A stretch of 64,000 nucleotides of DNA from Bacteroidales bacterium (GCA_021738535.1 JAIPBU010000002.1:1-64000), one strand, 5' to 3'; numbered from the stretch's first letter, positions 16,090 to 25,650 are shown. Notes: generated by a model from the letters alone, not told the origin. Program-made: numbers and translations.

Positions 16090-16473
16090 ATGCCAAGGGT
16101 ATTTAAAGCAACCAATATTGAAAACGAAGATAAAGAGGTCAAAAAGGACTATCTTGACAGGCATATGCCCCACGTTATATGCCATGATAAGGTAAAAAGG
16201 GGTGATGTCTTCCGTGTTAAGGTGAAGATGGGTGAAAATTATACCCACCCTGACGACCATGATCATTACATCAGCACCATACAGTTATGGAACAGAGAAA
16301 CATTACTGGCAGAAACAAAATACTCATCCGGTGCTTATGGAAACGAGGGATCCAATGTGGAAGTAGATTTCTATATTGCCGCTCCGGAAGTGTCAATGAA
16401 CCTGTCGGCCATGGCTGTATGCACAAAGCACGGGCTGTGGCAAAGTGAGGATAAGCAAGTAAAAGTTATTTAA
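16090..16473 (+). CDS. Superoxide reductase (desulfoferrodoxin iron-domain type)
   Basis: A 127-residue single-domain protein of the neelaredoxin/superoxide reductase family. It reduces superoxide to hydrogen peroxide with a square-pyramidal Fe(His)4Cys centre, in the cytoplasm. Candidate ligands are His residues in HMPHVICHD and YTHPDDHDHYI, and Cys plus His in AVCTKHG. No N-terminal desulforedoxin domain is present, so it is the one-iron class. Such enzymes are typical of anaerobes and microaerophiles, as they make no oxygen. The gene stands just upstream of an M23 peptidase gene, with a 40-bp gap. Confidence 0.85.
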   Translation: MPRVFKATNIENEDKEVKKDYLDRHMPHVICHDKVKRGDVFRVKVKMGENYTHPDDHDHYISTIQLWNRETLLAETKYSSGAYGNEGSNVEVDFYIAAPEVSMNLSAMAVCTKHGLWQSEDKQVKVI

Positions 16474-16513
16474 AAACCTGCAATTTCAGGAAGCATTTTT
16501 GCAGTAATGTATT

Positions 16514-17377
16514 ATGGCAAAAACCGATAATAAAAAAAGAAGCTGGAGGGATAAGTACCGCTTTGCAATTTATAATGACAAGACTTTCGAGGAAGTATGG
16601 CGCATTAGGATGACCCGCTATAACGGTTTCCTGCTGCTTGTTTTTATGATCCTCTTTATTGTTGGGGTCACTACTCTTCTTATTTCTTTTACAAACCTGC
16701 GTGAGTTCATCCCGGGATACCCGGATGGTAATACCCGCAGGAATATTATAATGAATGCACTTCGGCTGGATTCCCTGGAGCGCGAACTTGAGTTACGCGA
16801 CCAGTATTTCATGAACCTGAATGCGATAATTTCAGGCAGGGAACCTGTTGACAGGGTGGCAGGTCAGGACACTATGGCCAGCTATAATGATATTGAATTC
16901 AGTGAATCCGAAGAAGATTCCCTTTTACGGGCGCAGGTTGAACAGGAAGAAAGGTATAATCTCAGCTTTATGGCCGGTAACGAAGACCAGAATTTTAACC
17001 TGTCAAACATACATTTTTTTCCGCCTGTTAAAGGTATTGTCTCAGGTCATTTCAATCCCCGTACAAAACACTACGGAACCGATATAGTTACCTCGCCCAA
17101 AGCGGTTGTATCTGCAACCCTTGATGGCACGGTTATGTTTACCGGCTGGACTATGGAGACAGGATGGGTAATACAGATACAGCATTCAAACAACCTCATA
17201 TCCGTTTATAAGCATAATGCAACCCTGCTCAAGGAACCGGGAGATAATATTGTTGCCGGGGAAGGTATTGCCGTTGTAGGCGACTCAGGAGAACTATATA
17301 CATCAGGCCCGCACCTGCATTTTGAAATATGGTACAAGGGTGAAGCTGTAAACCCGGAAGATTATCTGTTATTCTAA
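16514..17377 (+). CDS. Membrane-anchored M23 family metallopeptidase
   Basis: A 287-residue protein with a basic N-terminus, one membrane helix (about 38-60), a short coiled-coil-like linker with a low-complexity acidic part, and a C-terminal LytM/M23 domain (about 175-287). Zinc ligands are seen in HYGTD and HLHFE. The catalytic domain faces the periplasm. M23 peptidases cut peptidoglycan cross-bridges or serve as inactive activators of amidases; the intact zinc motifs favour activity. It is 20 bp upstream of dxr, probably in the same transcript. Confidence 0.87.
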   Translation: MAKTDNKKRSWRDKYRFAIYNDKTFEEVWRIRMTRYNGFLLLVFMILFIVGVTTLLISFTNLREFIPGYPDGNTRRNIIMNALRLDSLERELELRDQYFMNLNAIISGREPVDRVAGQDTMASYNDIEFSESEEDSLLRAQVEQEERYNLSFMAGNEDQNFNLSNIHFFPPVKGIVSGHFNPRTKHYGTDIVTSPKAVVSATLDGTVMFTGWTMETGWVIQIQHSNNLISVYKHNATLLKEPGDNIVAGEGIAVVGDSGELYTSGPHLHFEIWYKGEAVNPEDYLLF

Positions 17378-17385
17378 ATTTTTTA

Positions 17386-17392
17386 CAGGAGG
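17386..17392 (+). promoter_or_regulatory. Shine-Dalgarno that fixes the GTG start of dxr
   Basis: AGGAGG at 17387-17392 is five bases before GTG 17398. This is unusually strong for this phylum and supports GTG as the start. Confidence 0.7.
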
Positions 17393-17397
17393 TTAAT

Positions 17398-18561
17398 GTG
17401 AAGAGACTGGCAATTCTTGGTTCAACCGGTTCAATAGGTACCCAGACCCTGGAAGTGATAGATCAACACCCTGACTCTTTCTCAGTGGAAGTTCTGACGG
17501 CCAATAACAACCATGCCCTCCTGGCCGTGCAGGCACGTAAATATTTGCCTGATACCGTAGTTATTGTAAACAGTGACTATTACAATGATCTTAAGCGGGC
17601 ATTATCAGACCTGCCTGTAAAAGTTTATGCCGGGCTGGAAGCCGTTGAGCAGGTTGTGGAACAGGAAAACATAGATACAGTTGTAGCTGCGATGGTCGGA
17701 TTTTCCGGCTTGAAATCCGTGGTGAAGGCCATTGCTGCAGGCAAAGATATTGCTCTTGCAAATAAAGAAACACTTGTTGTGGCAGGGCACATAATTACAT
17801 CAATGGTAGCCAGGCACAAAGTAAGAATTCTTCCTGTTGACTCAGAACATTCGGCAATATTGCAATGCCTGGCAGGTGAGACAGGTAATCCCGTTGAGAA
17901 GATAACATTGACTGCTTCCGGAGGCCCTTTCAGGACATACACGCCAGGGCAGATGCATGAAGTGAGGCCTGAGCAGGCTTTGAAACATCCCAACTGGGAT
18001 ATGGGCAGCAAGATAACAATTGATTCAGCTTCAATGATGAACAAGGGACTGGAGGTTATTGAGGCCAAATGGTTTTTTGACCTTGAGCCCGGGCAGATAG
18101 AGGTAATTATTCACCCGCAGTCAATTATTCATTCTTTCGTTCATTTTGCAGACGGCAGCATAAAGGCCCAGATGGGTTTGCCTGATATGCGCCTCCCCAT
18201 TATTTATGCACTTACTTACCCGGACAGGATGGAGACTGATTTTCCAAGGTTTGATTTTGCAGAGTGTAATAAGCTTAGTTTTGAAGAGGCTGATACAAAA
18301 AAATTTCGTAATCTTGCACTCGCTTATAAAGCACTCGAAAAAGGAGGGAATCTCCCCTGTGTTATGAATGCTGCCAATGAAGTTGCAGTAGAAGCATTCC
18401 TCAAGGGACGTATCGGGTTTATGCAGATGACAGAATTGATTGAAACAATAATGGAAAAGTCTGTGTTTATTAATAATCCGGATATCGAAGATCTTGAGCA
18501 GGTTGATAAAGACAGCAGGCTGGAAGCCCGGAGCTATATTGATAAATTTAAAGTGAAATGA
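17398..18561 (+). CDS. dxr: 1-deoxy-D-xylulose 5-phosphate reductoisomerase
   Basis: A 387-residue enzyme of the MEP isoprenoid pathway. It converts 1-deoxyxylulose 5-phosphate to 2-C-methylerythritol 4-phosphate with NADPH. The N-terminal dinucleotide site is LGSTGSIGTQTL; the central substrate and metal region includes ALANKETLVVAG and PVDSEHSAI; the catalytic loop follows in HPNWDMGSKITIDSASMMNK. Length is normal. GTG start with a strong RBS. The stop overlaps the rseP start by 4 bp (ATGA). The order dxr-rseP is common in many bacteria. Confidence 0.97.
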   Translation: MKRLAILGSTGSIGTQTLEVIDQHPDSFSVEVLTANNNHALLAVQARKYLPDTVVIVNSDYYNDLKRALSDLPVKVYAGLEAVEQVVEQENIDTVVAAMVGFSGLKSVVKAIAAGKDIALANKETLVVAGHIITSMVARHKVRILPVDSEHSAILQCLAGETGNPVEKITLTASGGPFRTYTPGQMHEVRPEQALKHPNWDMGSKITIDSASMMNKGLEVIEAKWFFDLEPGQIEVIIHPQSIIHSFVHFADGSIKAQMGLPDMRLPIIYALTYPDRMETDFPRFDFAECNKLSFEEADTKKFRNLALAYKALEKGGNLPCVMNAANEVAVEAFLKGRIGFMQMTELIETIMEKSVFINNPDIEDLEQVDKDSRLEARSYIDKFKVK

Positions 18562-19886
18562 CGGTACTTATAAAAATATTACAATTTATTCTGAGCCTTT
18601 CATTGATAGTGATTATCCATGAAATGGGCCATTACTTTTTTGCCAGGCTCTTTAAAACAAGGGTTGAAAAATTCTATCTCTTTTTTGATGCCTGGTTCTC
18701 CCTGTTCAAGTTTAAAAAGGGTGAGACGGAATATGGCATAGGCTGGATACCCCTGGGTGGGTATGTGAAAATCTCCGGGATGATAGATGAGTCTATGGAT
18801 AAGGATCAGATGAAGCAGCCCCCCAAGCCTTACGAATTCCGCTCTAAGCCATCCTGGCAAAGATTGCTGATTATGCTGGGTGGTGTGTCCTTTAATTTTA
18901 TACTGGCCATAGTGCTTTATATTATCGTTCTTTTCTCCTGGGGAGAAACCTACCTCCCGGCAGAGAATGTTAAATATGGTATAGTAACCGATTCTATAGG
19001 CCATGAAATGGGATTGAAAGACGGGGATAAGATACTTGCTGTTGATGGTCAGCGCATTGAAAGATTTAACCAGATAATACCCGATATCATCCTCAACGAA
19101 AGGCAGCAGATGACGGTTGAGCGTGATGGTGAAAAGGTACGGATTGATATCGATAAGAAATTTATACCCTATATTATCAAAGGGCAGGGTATGATAGCAC
19201 CTAGAGAACCATTCCCGCCACTTGAAGTAGATGCTTTTCAGAGAGTCTCCCCCGCAAAACAAGCCGGTTTGCAACGAGGCGATAAAGTTGTGGGTATTGA
19301 TGGGAAAGAGTTTGACTTTTACCATGAATATGCAATGTATATAAGCGAAAAAGCAGGCGATGAAGTAACTGTGAACCTGCTACGGCAGGGGGATAGTCTC
19401 AATATAGACCTCACCCTGACTAACGAAGGGATGATGGGTATCAAACTTAAGCCCTTTGATCGTGCACTTGAATATGAGACCATCAAATATGGCTTCTTTG
19501 AATCCATACCTGCAGGTATTGCCAAAGGATTTAAAAGCCTTGGTGATTACCTGAAACAGTTCAGGCTCATATTCTCAAAAGGAACAAAAGCACATGAATC
19601 ACTGGGTGGCTTTATTACCATAGGAAGCATATTTCCTTCAGTATGGAACTGGCAGGCATTCTGGGAACTGACAGCTTTCCTGTCGGTAATACTGGCTATA
19701 ATGAATATTTTGCCTATACCGGCTCTCGACGGGGGGCATGTTATGTTCCTTCTTTATGAAGTAGTAACAGGCAGAAAACCAAGTGATAAGTTCATGGAAT
19801 ATGCGCAGATTACAGGAATGATTATCCTTCTTGCACTGCTTATTTATGCTAATGGTAATGATATAATACGATTGTTGAATAAATAG
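18558..19886 (+). CDS. rseP: RIP metalloprotease RseP (site-2 protease)
   Basis: A 442-residue inner-membrane zinc protease that cuts transmembrane substrates such as anti-sigma factors or signal-peptide remnants. HEMGH (His21, Glu22, His25) lies in the first membrane helix. Two PDZ-like segments follow in the periplasmic part (about 125-300), and NILPIPALDGGH, carrying the third zinc ligand, is near residue 390. The gene overlaps dxr by 4 bp, and translation is probably coupled. Length and layout are standard. Confidence 0.95.
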   Translation: MTVLIKILQFILSLSLIVIIHEMGHYFFARLFKTRVEKFYLFFDAWFSLFKFKKGETEYGIGWIPLGGYVKISGMIDESMDKDQMKQPPKPYEFRSKPSWQRLLIMLGGVSFNFILAIVLYIIVLFSWGETYLPAENVKYGIVTDSIGHEMGLKDGDKILAVDGQRIERFNQIIPDIILNERQQMTVERDGEKVRIDIDKKFIPYIIKGQGMIAPREPFPPLEVDAFQRVSPAKQAGLQRGDKVVGIDGKEFDFYHEYAMYISEKAGDEVTVNLLRQGDSLNIDLTLTNEGMMGIKLKPFDRALEYETIKYGFFESIPAGIAKGFKSLGDYLKQFRLIFSKGTKAHESLGGFITIGSIFPSVWNWQAFWELTAFLSVILAIMNILPIPALDGGHVMFLLYEVVTGRKPSDKFMEYAQITGMIILLALLIYANGNDIIRLLNK

Positions 19887-19906
19887 CTTTTTTTTAATTA
19901 ACTTTG
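19875..19906 (+). promoter_or_regulatory. Promoter of tatA
   Basis: TTG (19875-19877) and TAACTTTG (19899-19906) are spaced so that their centres are about 26 bp apart, the Bacteroidota -33/-7 layout. The -33 part lies within the end of rseP. Confidence 0.6.
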
Positions 19907-19937
19907 TACCAATTACTAATTGTAAACAATTATTATT

Positions 19938-20138
19938 ATGAACGTTCTAGCCGGCATGTTTGGACCAACTGAGATAATCCTTATTGTTCTTGTTGTTGTT
20001 ATTCTATTTGGTGGGCGTAAGATTCCGGAGCTGATGAAAGGTATAGGCCAGGGAATGAAAGAATTTAAGAAAGCCACCAAGGACGAATCCGGGGGTGAAT
20101 CCGGTAAGCAGGAAGAAAAACTGGAGGGAGAGAAATAG
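19938..20138 (+). CDS. tatA: Twin-arginine translocase subunit TatA/TatE
   Basis: A 66-residue protein with one membrane helix (about 10-27), the FGGRKIPEL hinge and an amphipathic helix, then a charged tail rich in Glu, Lys and Gly. TatA forms the pore for folded proteins with Tat signal peptides in the inner membrane. The gene stands alone with its own promoter and a strong terminator; tatC is not in the window. Confidence 0.95.
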   Translation: MNVLAGMFGPTEIILIVLVVVILFGGRKIPELMKGIGQGMKEFKKATKDESGGESGKQEEKLEGEK

Positions 20139-20163
20139 TACATACTATACTATAAAACTAACA

Positions 20164-20190
20164 GGCCTGCTCAAAGCAGGCTTTTTTTTT
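20164..20190 (+). terminator. Intrinsic terminator of tatA
   Basis: Perfect stem GCCTGCT (20165-20171) with AGCAGGC (20175-20181), loop CAA, followed by nine T. Confidence 0.92.
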
Positions 20191-20293
20191 ATCTCCAAAT
20201 GCATTAAGTTTGATAAGTGTTAAGCTCCGTAATGTTGTCAATAATAAAGAAGAGCTGACATATTGGATTAAACGAATTATTAATGAAGAGCAT

Positions 20294-21313
20294 ATGAAAA
20301 AGATATTATTCATTTCAGTATTTACTGCAGCACTGCTGCTTGGCTCCTGCGGTGATTCCACACCGGGCGGCAATATGCTTCCCAATGTGTCGGGCAGTTC
20401 AGGCGAGATACTGGTTGTAATGGACAGAGCTGAATGGGAAGGTGAGCTCGGTGAAAAAATCAGGAGCGTACTCGCCGACCCTATTGACAGGTTGCCACAG
20501 CCTGAGCCTGAATTTGACCTTGTGAATGTTACTCCCGGCGCCTTCTCAAAACTGTACCTTACTCACAGGAATGCAGTAATGATTGACAAAAAGGTGGAAG
20601 ACGGGCCTAAGGTAACCTTCCTTGAAGATACCTATGCTCTTTCTCAGCTGATTATTAATATCCAGGGTGAGACTAAAGAGGATATTATGGACCTTCTGGA
20701 TAAAGAGGGACAGGCAATTGTCAATAAGATCAACATTGCTGAACGCGACAGGTGGATAAAAGTCTACAAGAGATCAGTAAACAGTGTAATATTCAATAAG
20801 CTAAGAGACAAATACGGGATGAATATCCATATGCCCTCCAATTTTGCACTCGACGTTGAAGAGCCGGGCTTTATGTGGTTCTCGTATGAAACACCAACCA
20901 CAACACAATCCATACTTATTCATTACTTTGATCTTGACGGGGGCAACTATTTTAACAGGGACAGTATTGAAAGCATCCGTAACAGGATGACGCGTAAGAA
21001 TGTTAAAGGACCGTCTGATGGTTCTTACATGACTATTGAGGACAGAGTCCCCATTCGTTACAGGCAGTTCAGGTTCAGGAACAGGAATTACGCTGAGATG
21101 AGGGGATTATGGACCCTGGAGAACGGGTTTATGGGAGGTCCCTTCGTTAACCTTGTTACTCAGGATGAAGTGAATGACAGGTTTGTGATGGTCGATGCCT
21201 TTGTATATGCTCCTAACGAGGAGAAGAGAGAGCTGTTGCGGCAGGTTGAAGCAATTATCTATACCATCAGCTTTCCCGATGATAAGGAGGTAGTTGTTAC
21301 TCCGGGGAAATAG
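20294..21313 (+). CDS. DUF4837 family lipoprotein
   Basis: A 339-residue protein from ATG 20294 (MKKILFISVFTAALLLGSC), which begins a lipoprotein signal peptide with Cys19. The open frame reaches 28 codons further upstream, but these residues do not form a signal, so I start at 20294. The family is found across Bacteroidota with unknown function. Conserved-looking features are the GSSGEILVVMD start of the mature domain and WFSYETP near the middle. TAAGTTTG (20205-20212) is a possible -7 box. The lipid anchor places it in the periplasm or outer membrane. Confidence 0.85.
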   Translation: MKKILFISVFTAALLLGSCGDSTPGGNMLPNVSGSSGEILVVMDRAEWEGELGEKIRSVLADPIDRLPQPEPEFDLVNVTPGAFSKLYLTHRNAVMIDKKVEDGPKVTFLEDTYALSQLIINIQGETKEDIMDLLDKEGQAIVNKINIAERDRWIKVYKRSVNSVIFNKLRDKYGMNIHMPSNFALDVEEPGFMWFSYETPTTTQSILIHYFDLDGGNYFNRDSIESIRNRMTRKNVKGPSDGSYMTIEDRVPIRYRQFRFRNRNYAEMRGLWTLENGFMGGPFVNLVTQDEVNDRFVMVDAFVYAPNEEKRELLRQVEAIIYTISFPDDKEVVVTPGK

Positions 21314-21324
21314 ATAAAAGCCAG

Positions 21325-22416
21325 TTACTCCACAGCTTCATATTTCTGGTTTCGCTGGTATGGAATATATCCTGCCTCTTTGATGATGGCCTTAAGCTGC
21401 CTGGCATCATACATGGTTGATGAACCTGCTGCACTTACAACATTTTCTTCTATCATTACTGATCCCAGGTCGTTGGCCCCGGAATGAAGTGTTATAAGGG
21501 CCGCTTTTTTACCTGTAGTAAGAATTGACGATTGAATATTTGTAATATTATTAAGCACAATCCTGCTGATTGCAATAAGCCTTATATAATCATTCAGTCC
21601 TGTTCTGTTGAAGACCTTATGCTTCATCGCCAGCACCGTTCCTTCATCCTGGAAAGGCCAGGGAATGAATGTAATAAAGCCATAATGCCCCCCGGGTTTT
21701 TCCTGCTGCAGATCGCGCAGGCGAAGCAGATGCTCTATTCTTTCCTCCATTGTTTCAATATGGCCGTACATCATTGTAGCTGAAGTCGGAAGATTCATCT
21801 TATGGGCTTCCTTCATTACATCCAGCCACTCCCTGCTACCTGCTTTGGCCGGGGATACTATTTTTCTTACCCTGTCAACAAGTATCTCGGCGCCGGCTCC
21901 CGGCAGGCTGTCCAGACCCGCATCCACCAGTTTTTTAAGAATAAAAGAGTAATCTCTTTTTTCAAGTTTAGCCAGGTGTACAACCTCCGGCGGACCAAGT
22001 GCATGCAACTTAAGAAGAGGGAATTCTTTTTTCAGGCTTTTAAACAGATCCGTATAGAAACTCAGGCCAAGAGCAGGATGCATACCCCCCTGCAGCAACA
22101 ACTGATTGCCTCCTCTTTCAAACAGCTCGGTAATTTTTACGCGGTATTCATCAATACCTGTTATATACGCTCCGGGATCATTTGCCTTACGGCAGAAATT
22201 ACAAAATTTGCAATGTGAAAAACAAATGTTGGTAATATTCACATTGCGGTCGGTAATCCAGCCAACCTTTCTTCCTGGAACGTGTTGTTCCCTTAAGATA
22301 CCGGCAGTCATCATCAACCCCGAGAGACTTGATTCACGGTAAAGGGTAAGTGCTTCTTCGGCGTTTAAGGTCTGCCTGTCGAGTGCTTTGGAAACTATGT
22401 AATCCGTCTTTGCCAT
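21325..22416 (-). CDS. mqnC: Cyclic dehypoxanthinyl futalosine synthase (radical SAM)
   Basis: A 363-residue radical SAM enzyme of the futalosine menaquinone pathway that cyclises dehypoxanthinyl futalosine. The cluster motif is CX3CX2C (Cys65, Cys69, Cys72 in CFSHCKFC). It is preceded by DRNVNITNIC and followed by QLLLQGGMHP and LHALGPPEV, which favour MqnC over its relative MqnE. The start is ATG 22416; a TTG three bases earlier only adds one residue. A near-consensus promoter ends about eight bases before the ATG, so the transcript has almost no leader. The other mqn genes are not in the window. Confidence 0.9.
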   Translation of the reverse strand: MAKTDYIVSKALDRQTLNAEEALTLYRESSLSGLMMTAGILREQHVPGRKVGWITDRNVNITNICFSHCKFCNFCRKANDPGAYITGIDEYRVKITELFERGGNQLLLQGGMHPALGLSFYTDLFKSLKKEFPLLKLHALGPPEVVHLAKLEKRDYSFILKKLVDAGLDSLPGAGAEILVDRVRKIVSPAKAGSREWLDVMKEAHKMNLPTSATMMYGHIETMEERIEHLLRLRDLQQEKPGGHYGFITFIPWPFQDEGTVLAMKHKVFNRTGLNDYIRLIAISRIVLNNITNIQSSILTTGKKAALITLHSGANDLGSVMIEENVVSAAGSSTMYDARQLKAIIKEAGYIPYQRNQKYEAVE

Positions 22417-22423
22417 CAAAAGA

Positions 22424-22456
22424 CAAAGGTAGCTGATTATCTAATATACAGTCAAA
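22424..22456 (-). promoter_or_regulatory. Promoter of mqnC giving a near-leaderless transcript
   Basis: On the minus strand TTTG (22456-22453) and TACCTTTG (22431-22424) have centres 27 bp apart. The expected transcription start is only a few bases upstream of ATG 22416. On the other strand TAACTTTA (22463-22470) is a near-match that could serve pepA. Confidence 0.6.
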
Positions 22457-22496
22457 TTTTATTAACTTTACATCTTTTTAAGCCATATATCCTGCT

Positions 22497-23951
22497 ATGT
22501 ATCCAGTTGTTGAAATAAATAATGAATTATTGCCTGACAGCTCGGTTGCTGTAATAACTGATAAGGGGAAACTTCCTGATTGGTTGGTTCTTACAAAAAC
22601 GGAGAAAGAATATCTTAAGAGATGCCTTACTGACGGGCAGGACGTAATTGCTATTAACTCTTACTTTAAGCTGACTGTTGTTATTTCGCCGGGCAGTTTC
22701 AAAGATACTGACCGGAAATATGAAGAGTTAAGACGAATGGCATCATCGGTAATAAAGATATTGCAGGAACATAAGCAGAAAGACATCTTTATTGCATCAA
22801 CGGGCAATGACGACAAGGAGGTTCTGGCTTTTACGGAAGGGCTGATCCTTAGTTCATACAGGTTCATTAAGTACAGTGGTAAGCATAATAAAAGCAGTGG
22901 TGATACATATCCCACCGATATATTCCTCAGAGGTGCATTTTCAGAGTCAGATGTCAGGTCTCTTGACAATATATGCAAGTCAGTCTTCCTCGCGAGAGAC
23001 CTGGTTAATGAACCAAACAATATGCTTAATGCAGTAGATTTTGCGGCACTGCTCGGTGAAAAAGCTGAAGCGAGCGGTTTGCGTACGGAGGTATATGGCA
23101 AGAAAAAGATTGAAGCACTCAGGATGGGAGGAATAATGGCCGTGAGCAGGGGTAGTATAGACCCGCCTGCTTTCATTATCCTGGAGTGGAAACCTGAAAA
23201 GGCACTTAATAAAAAACCTTTTGTACTCGTTGGAAAGGGAGTGATGTTTGATACGGGAGGAATAAATCTCAAGCCAACGAATTATATTGAGGATATGAAA
23301 TCAGATATGGCAGGTGCCGCAGTGGTAGCATCAACCATGATGGCCATTGCTGAAGACAGGATGGATGTTCACGTAATTGCACTTATCCCTGCCTGTGATA
23401 ACCGGCCGGGACTTGATGCCTTTGTTCCCGGCGATATCATTACCATGTACAACGGGAAAACAGTAGAGGTAATTAATACCGATGCCGAGGGTAGGTTACT
23501 GCTCGCTGATGCTCTCAGTTTTGCCGATAATTATGATCCCTCACTTGTAATCTCAGTTGCTACACTCACCGGCTCTGCAGAAAGTGCTTTTGGTAACCAG
23601 GCTATAGCAGCAATGGGCAATACAGGTAATAAGCATTTTAATATGCTTGATGAAGCGGGTAAGAGGGTTTATGAAAGAATAGCAGTAATGCCATTTTTCG
23701 AGGAATATGCAGAATACATTAAATCAGATATAGCCGAATTGAAAAACCTGGGCAATAAAAAAGCAGGAGCTATAACAGCCGGTAAATTCCTGGAGCATTT
23801 TACCAAAAAACCATATATGCATCTTGATATTGCCGGCTGCTCAATGGCAGATAAGGCTGAATATTACAGGAGTAAAGGGGCAAGCGGGACAGGTGTGAGG
23901 CTTTTGACAGAGTTTTTCAGGTCTATGGAAGCTAGCATGAGGAAACAGTAA
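22497..23951 (+). CDS. pepA: Leucyl aminopeptidase (M17 family)
   Basis: A 484-residue cytoplasmic dimetal aminopeptidase that removes N-terminal residues from peptides. The N-terminal domain (1-165) is divergent, as usual. The catalytic domain shows VGKGVMFDTGGINLKP (metal-binding Lys and Asp), MKSDMAGAA and the M17 signature NTDAEGRLLLAD. All metal ligands seem intact. It begins an apparent plus-strand series pepA-pdxA-ruvA-sprA with short gaps (11 bp to pdxA). Confidence 0.93.
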   Translation: MYPVVEINNELLPDSSVAVITDKGKLPDWLVLTKTEKEYLKRCLTDGQDVIAINSYFKLTVVISPGSFKDTDRKYEELRRMASSVIKILQEHKQKDIFIASTGNDDKEVLAFTEGLILSSYRFIKYSGKHNKSSGDTYPTDIFLRGAFSESDVRSLDNICKSVFLARDLVNEPNNMLNAVDFAALLGEKAEASGLRTEVYGKKKIEALRMGGIMAVSRGSIDPPAFIILEWKPEKALNKKPFVLVGKGVMFDTGGINLKPTNYIEDMKSDMAGAAVVASTMMAIAEDRMDVHVIALIPACDNRPGLDAFVPGDIITMYNGKTVEVINTDAEGRLLLADALSFADNYDPSLVISVATLTGSAESAFGNQAIAAMGNTGNKHFNMLDEAGKRVYERIAVMPFFEEYAEYIKSDIAELKNLGNKKAGAITAGKFLEHFTKKPYMHLDIAGCSMADKAEYYRSKGASGTGVRLLTEFFRSMEASMRKQ

Positions 23952-23962
23952 AAATTATTTAA

Positions 23963-25072
23963 ATGAAGAACAGAGATCAAATTATTGCAGGGATTACACA
24001 CGGGGATATTAATGGAGTAGGCTATGAGGTCATAATAAAGACATTAGCTGACAACAGGGTGATGGATAGCTGTATTCCCGTTGTTTACGGTTCACCTAAA
24101 GTTGCTGCCTACCACCGAAAGGCGCTAAATATAAGCAATTTCAGTTTTAATAACGTTCGCAACGCAGAAGAAGCAAATCCCAAGAGGGCAAATATTATTA
24201 ACTGCCTGGACGACAATGTGCGTGTTGAACTGGGCAAATCAACCGAAATGGCCGGTGTATCAGCAATCAAGCCTCTTGAAATGGCTGTTGATGACCTGGC
24301 GGCTGAGCGGATAGACATAATTGTTACAGCACCAATTAATAAATTCAACATACAATCAGAGAATTTTAACTTCCCCGGTCATACGGAATACCTGAAGCAC
24401 AAATTTGATGTCAGTGACGTATTGATGCTTCTTGTTTCTGACAATCTGAGGGTAGGTGTTGTAACAGGCCACATACCCCTGAAGGACGTACCTTCAGGCA
24501 TTACAAAAGAACTGGTAGTCAGGAAGATAGAAATAATGAACAAATCCCTCATTATGGATTTTGGTATCAGGAAACCACGAATTGCCGTACTGTCACTTAA
24601 CCCGCACAGTGGCGATTCAGGCTTACTGGGAGAAGAGGAAAATGAAATTATTATGCCTGCTATTGAGGAAGTAGCAGAAAAGGGCATACTTGCTTTCGGC
24701 ACCTATCCTTCGGATGGCTTCTTTGGCTCTTCTGCCTTTACAAACTTTGATGGTGTGCTGGCAATGTATCATGACCAGGGACTAACACCATTCAAAGCAC
24801 TGGCTATGGATGAGGGTGTTAATTATACCGCTGGATTGCCTGTTATCAGAACTTCTCCTTCTCACGGAACAGCTTATGAGCTGGCAGGTGAGGGCAGGGC
24901 TTCTGAAAAGTCATTCAGAAAAGCTCTTTTCCTGGGCTGTGATATATACAAAAACAGGAAGATGTACGATGAAATCAACAGTAATCCCCTGAAGCATCAT
25001 AACCTGGATACAAGATCTGAAGTCCCTGATGAACTACCTCCCGATGAGGAGCCAAATAACGAACAGGAATGA
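23963..25072 (+). CDS. pdxA: 4-hydroxythreonine-4-phosphate dehydrogenase
   Basis: A 369-residue enzyme of pyridoxal 5'-phosphate synthesis (DXP-dependent route) that oxidises 4-phosphohydroxy-L-threonine with NAD. Metal-binding histidines are in GHTEYL, LNPHSGDSG and MYHDQGL. The N-terminus GITHGDINGVGYEVI is typical. The last 15 residues are an acidic, proline-rich tail that is not part of the core fold. The stop overlaps the ruvA ATG by 4 bp. Confidence 0.95.
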   Translation: MKNRDQIIAGITHGDINGVGYEVIIKTLADNRVMDSCIPVVYGSPKVAAYHRKALNISNFSFNNVRNAEEANPKRANIINCLDDNVRVELGKSTEMAGVSAIKPLEMAVDDLAAERIDIIVTAPINKFNIQSENFNFPGHTEYLKHKFDVSDVLMLLVSDNLRVGVVTGHIPLKDVPSGITKELVVRKIEIMNKSLIMDFGIRKPRIAVLSLNPHSGDSGLLGEEENEIIMPAIEEVAEKGILAFGTYPSDGFFGSSAFTNFDGVLAMYHDQGLTPFKALAMDEGVNYTAGLPVIRTSPSHGTAYELAGEGRASEKSFRKALFLGCDIYKNRKMYDEINSNPLKHHNLDTRSEVPDELPPDEEPNNEQE

Positions 25073-25650
25073 TTGAATATATCAAAGGAAAAATACACAG
25101 CCTGACGCCTGCATATATTGTTATAGAAACAGGCGGAATAGGGTATTTCATAAACATCTCGCTTACAGCTTTTTCAAAGCTTGAGGACGAAAAGGAATGC
25201 AGCTTGCTGATCCACGAGGTAATCAGGGAGGATGATCACCAGTTGTACGGGTTCATATCTGAAAATGAGAGATCCGTTTTCAGGAACCTTATATCAGTTT
25301 CAGGGGTCGGAGCCAACACTGCAAGAATGATGCTTTCTTCGGTTGAGGCAGCCGGAATAGAGCAGGCAATACTAAGCGCAGACGTTAATGTACTGAAGGG
25401 CATCAAGGGTATAGGATCAAAAACGGCTCAGCGAATTATTGTTGACCTTAAAGATAAGGTAGGTAAAACAGCTGATGCCCATGAAATATTCAGAGAAGAA
25501 GGCAATACTATAAGAGAAGAAGCGTTTACAGCATTAGTGATGCTTGGTTTTCCGAAAAACTCCGTGAGAAAGGCCCTCGACAAACTACTTCGTGAGGACA
25601 GGGATCCTGGTGTGGAGCAGCTGATTAAGAAAGCCTTAAAAATTTTGTAA
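25069..25650 (+). CDS. ruvA: Holliday junction branch migration protein RuvA
   Basis: A 193-residue protein with an N-terminal OB fold (1-65), a helix-hairpin-helix domain (GVGANTARMML and GIKGIGSKTAQRI, about 75-130) and a C-terminal domain (about 145-193) that contacts RuvB. It binds four-way junctions in recombination and repair. It overlaps pdxA by 4 bp and precedes sprA by 17 bp. Confidence 0.96.
   Translation: MIEYIKGKIHSLTPAYIVIETGGIGYFINISLTAFSKLEDEKECSLLIHEVIREDDHQLYGFISENERSVFRNLISVSGVGANTARMMLSSVEAAGIEQAILSADVNVLKGIKGIGSKTAQRIIVDLKDKVGKTADAHEIFREEGNTIREEAFTALVMLGFPKNSVRKALDKLLREDRDPGVEQLIKKALKIL

Noticed and set aside
18600-19325. 241-codon frame on the minus strand
   Set aside because: It is antisense to rseP, which has all its motifs; the antisense product has no recognisable features.
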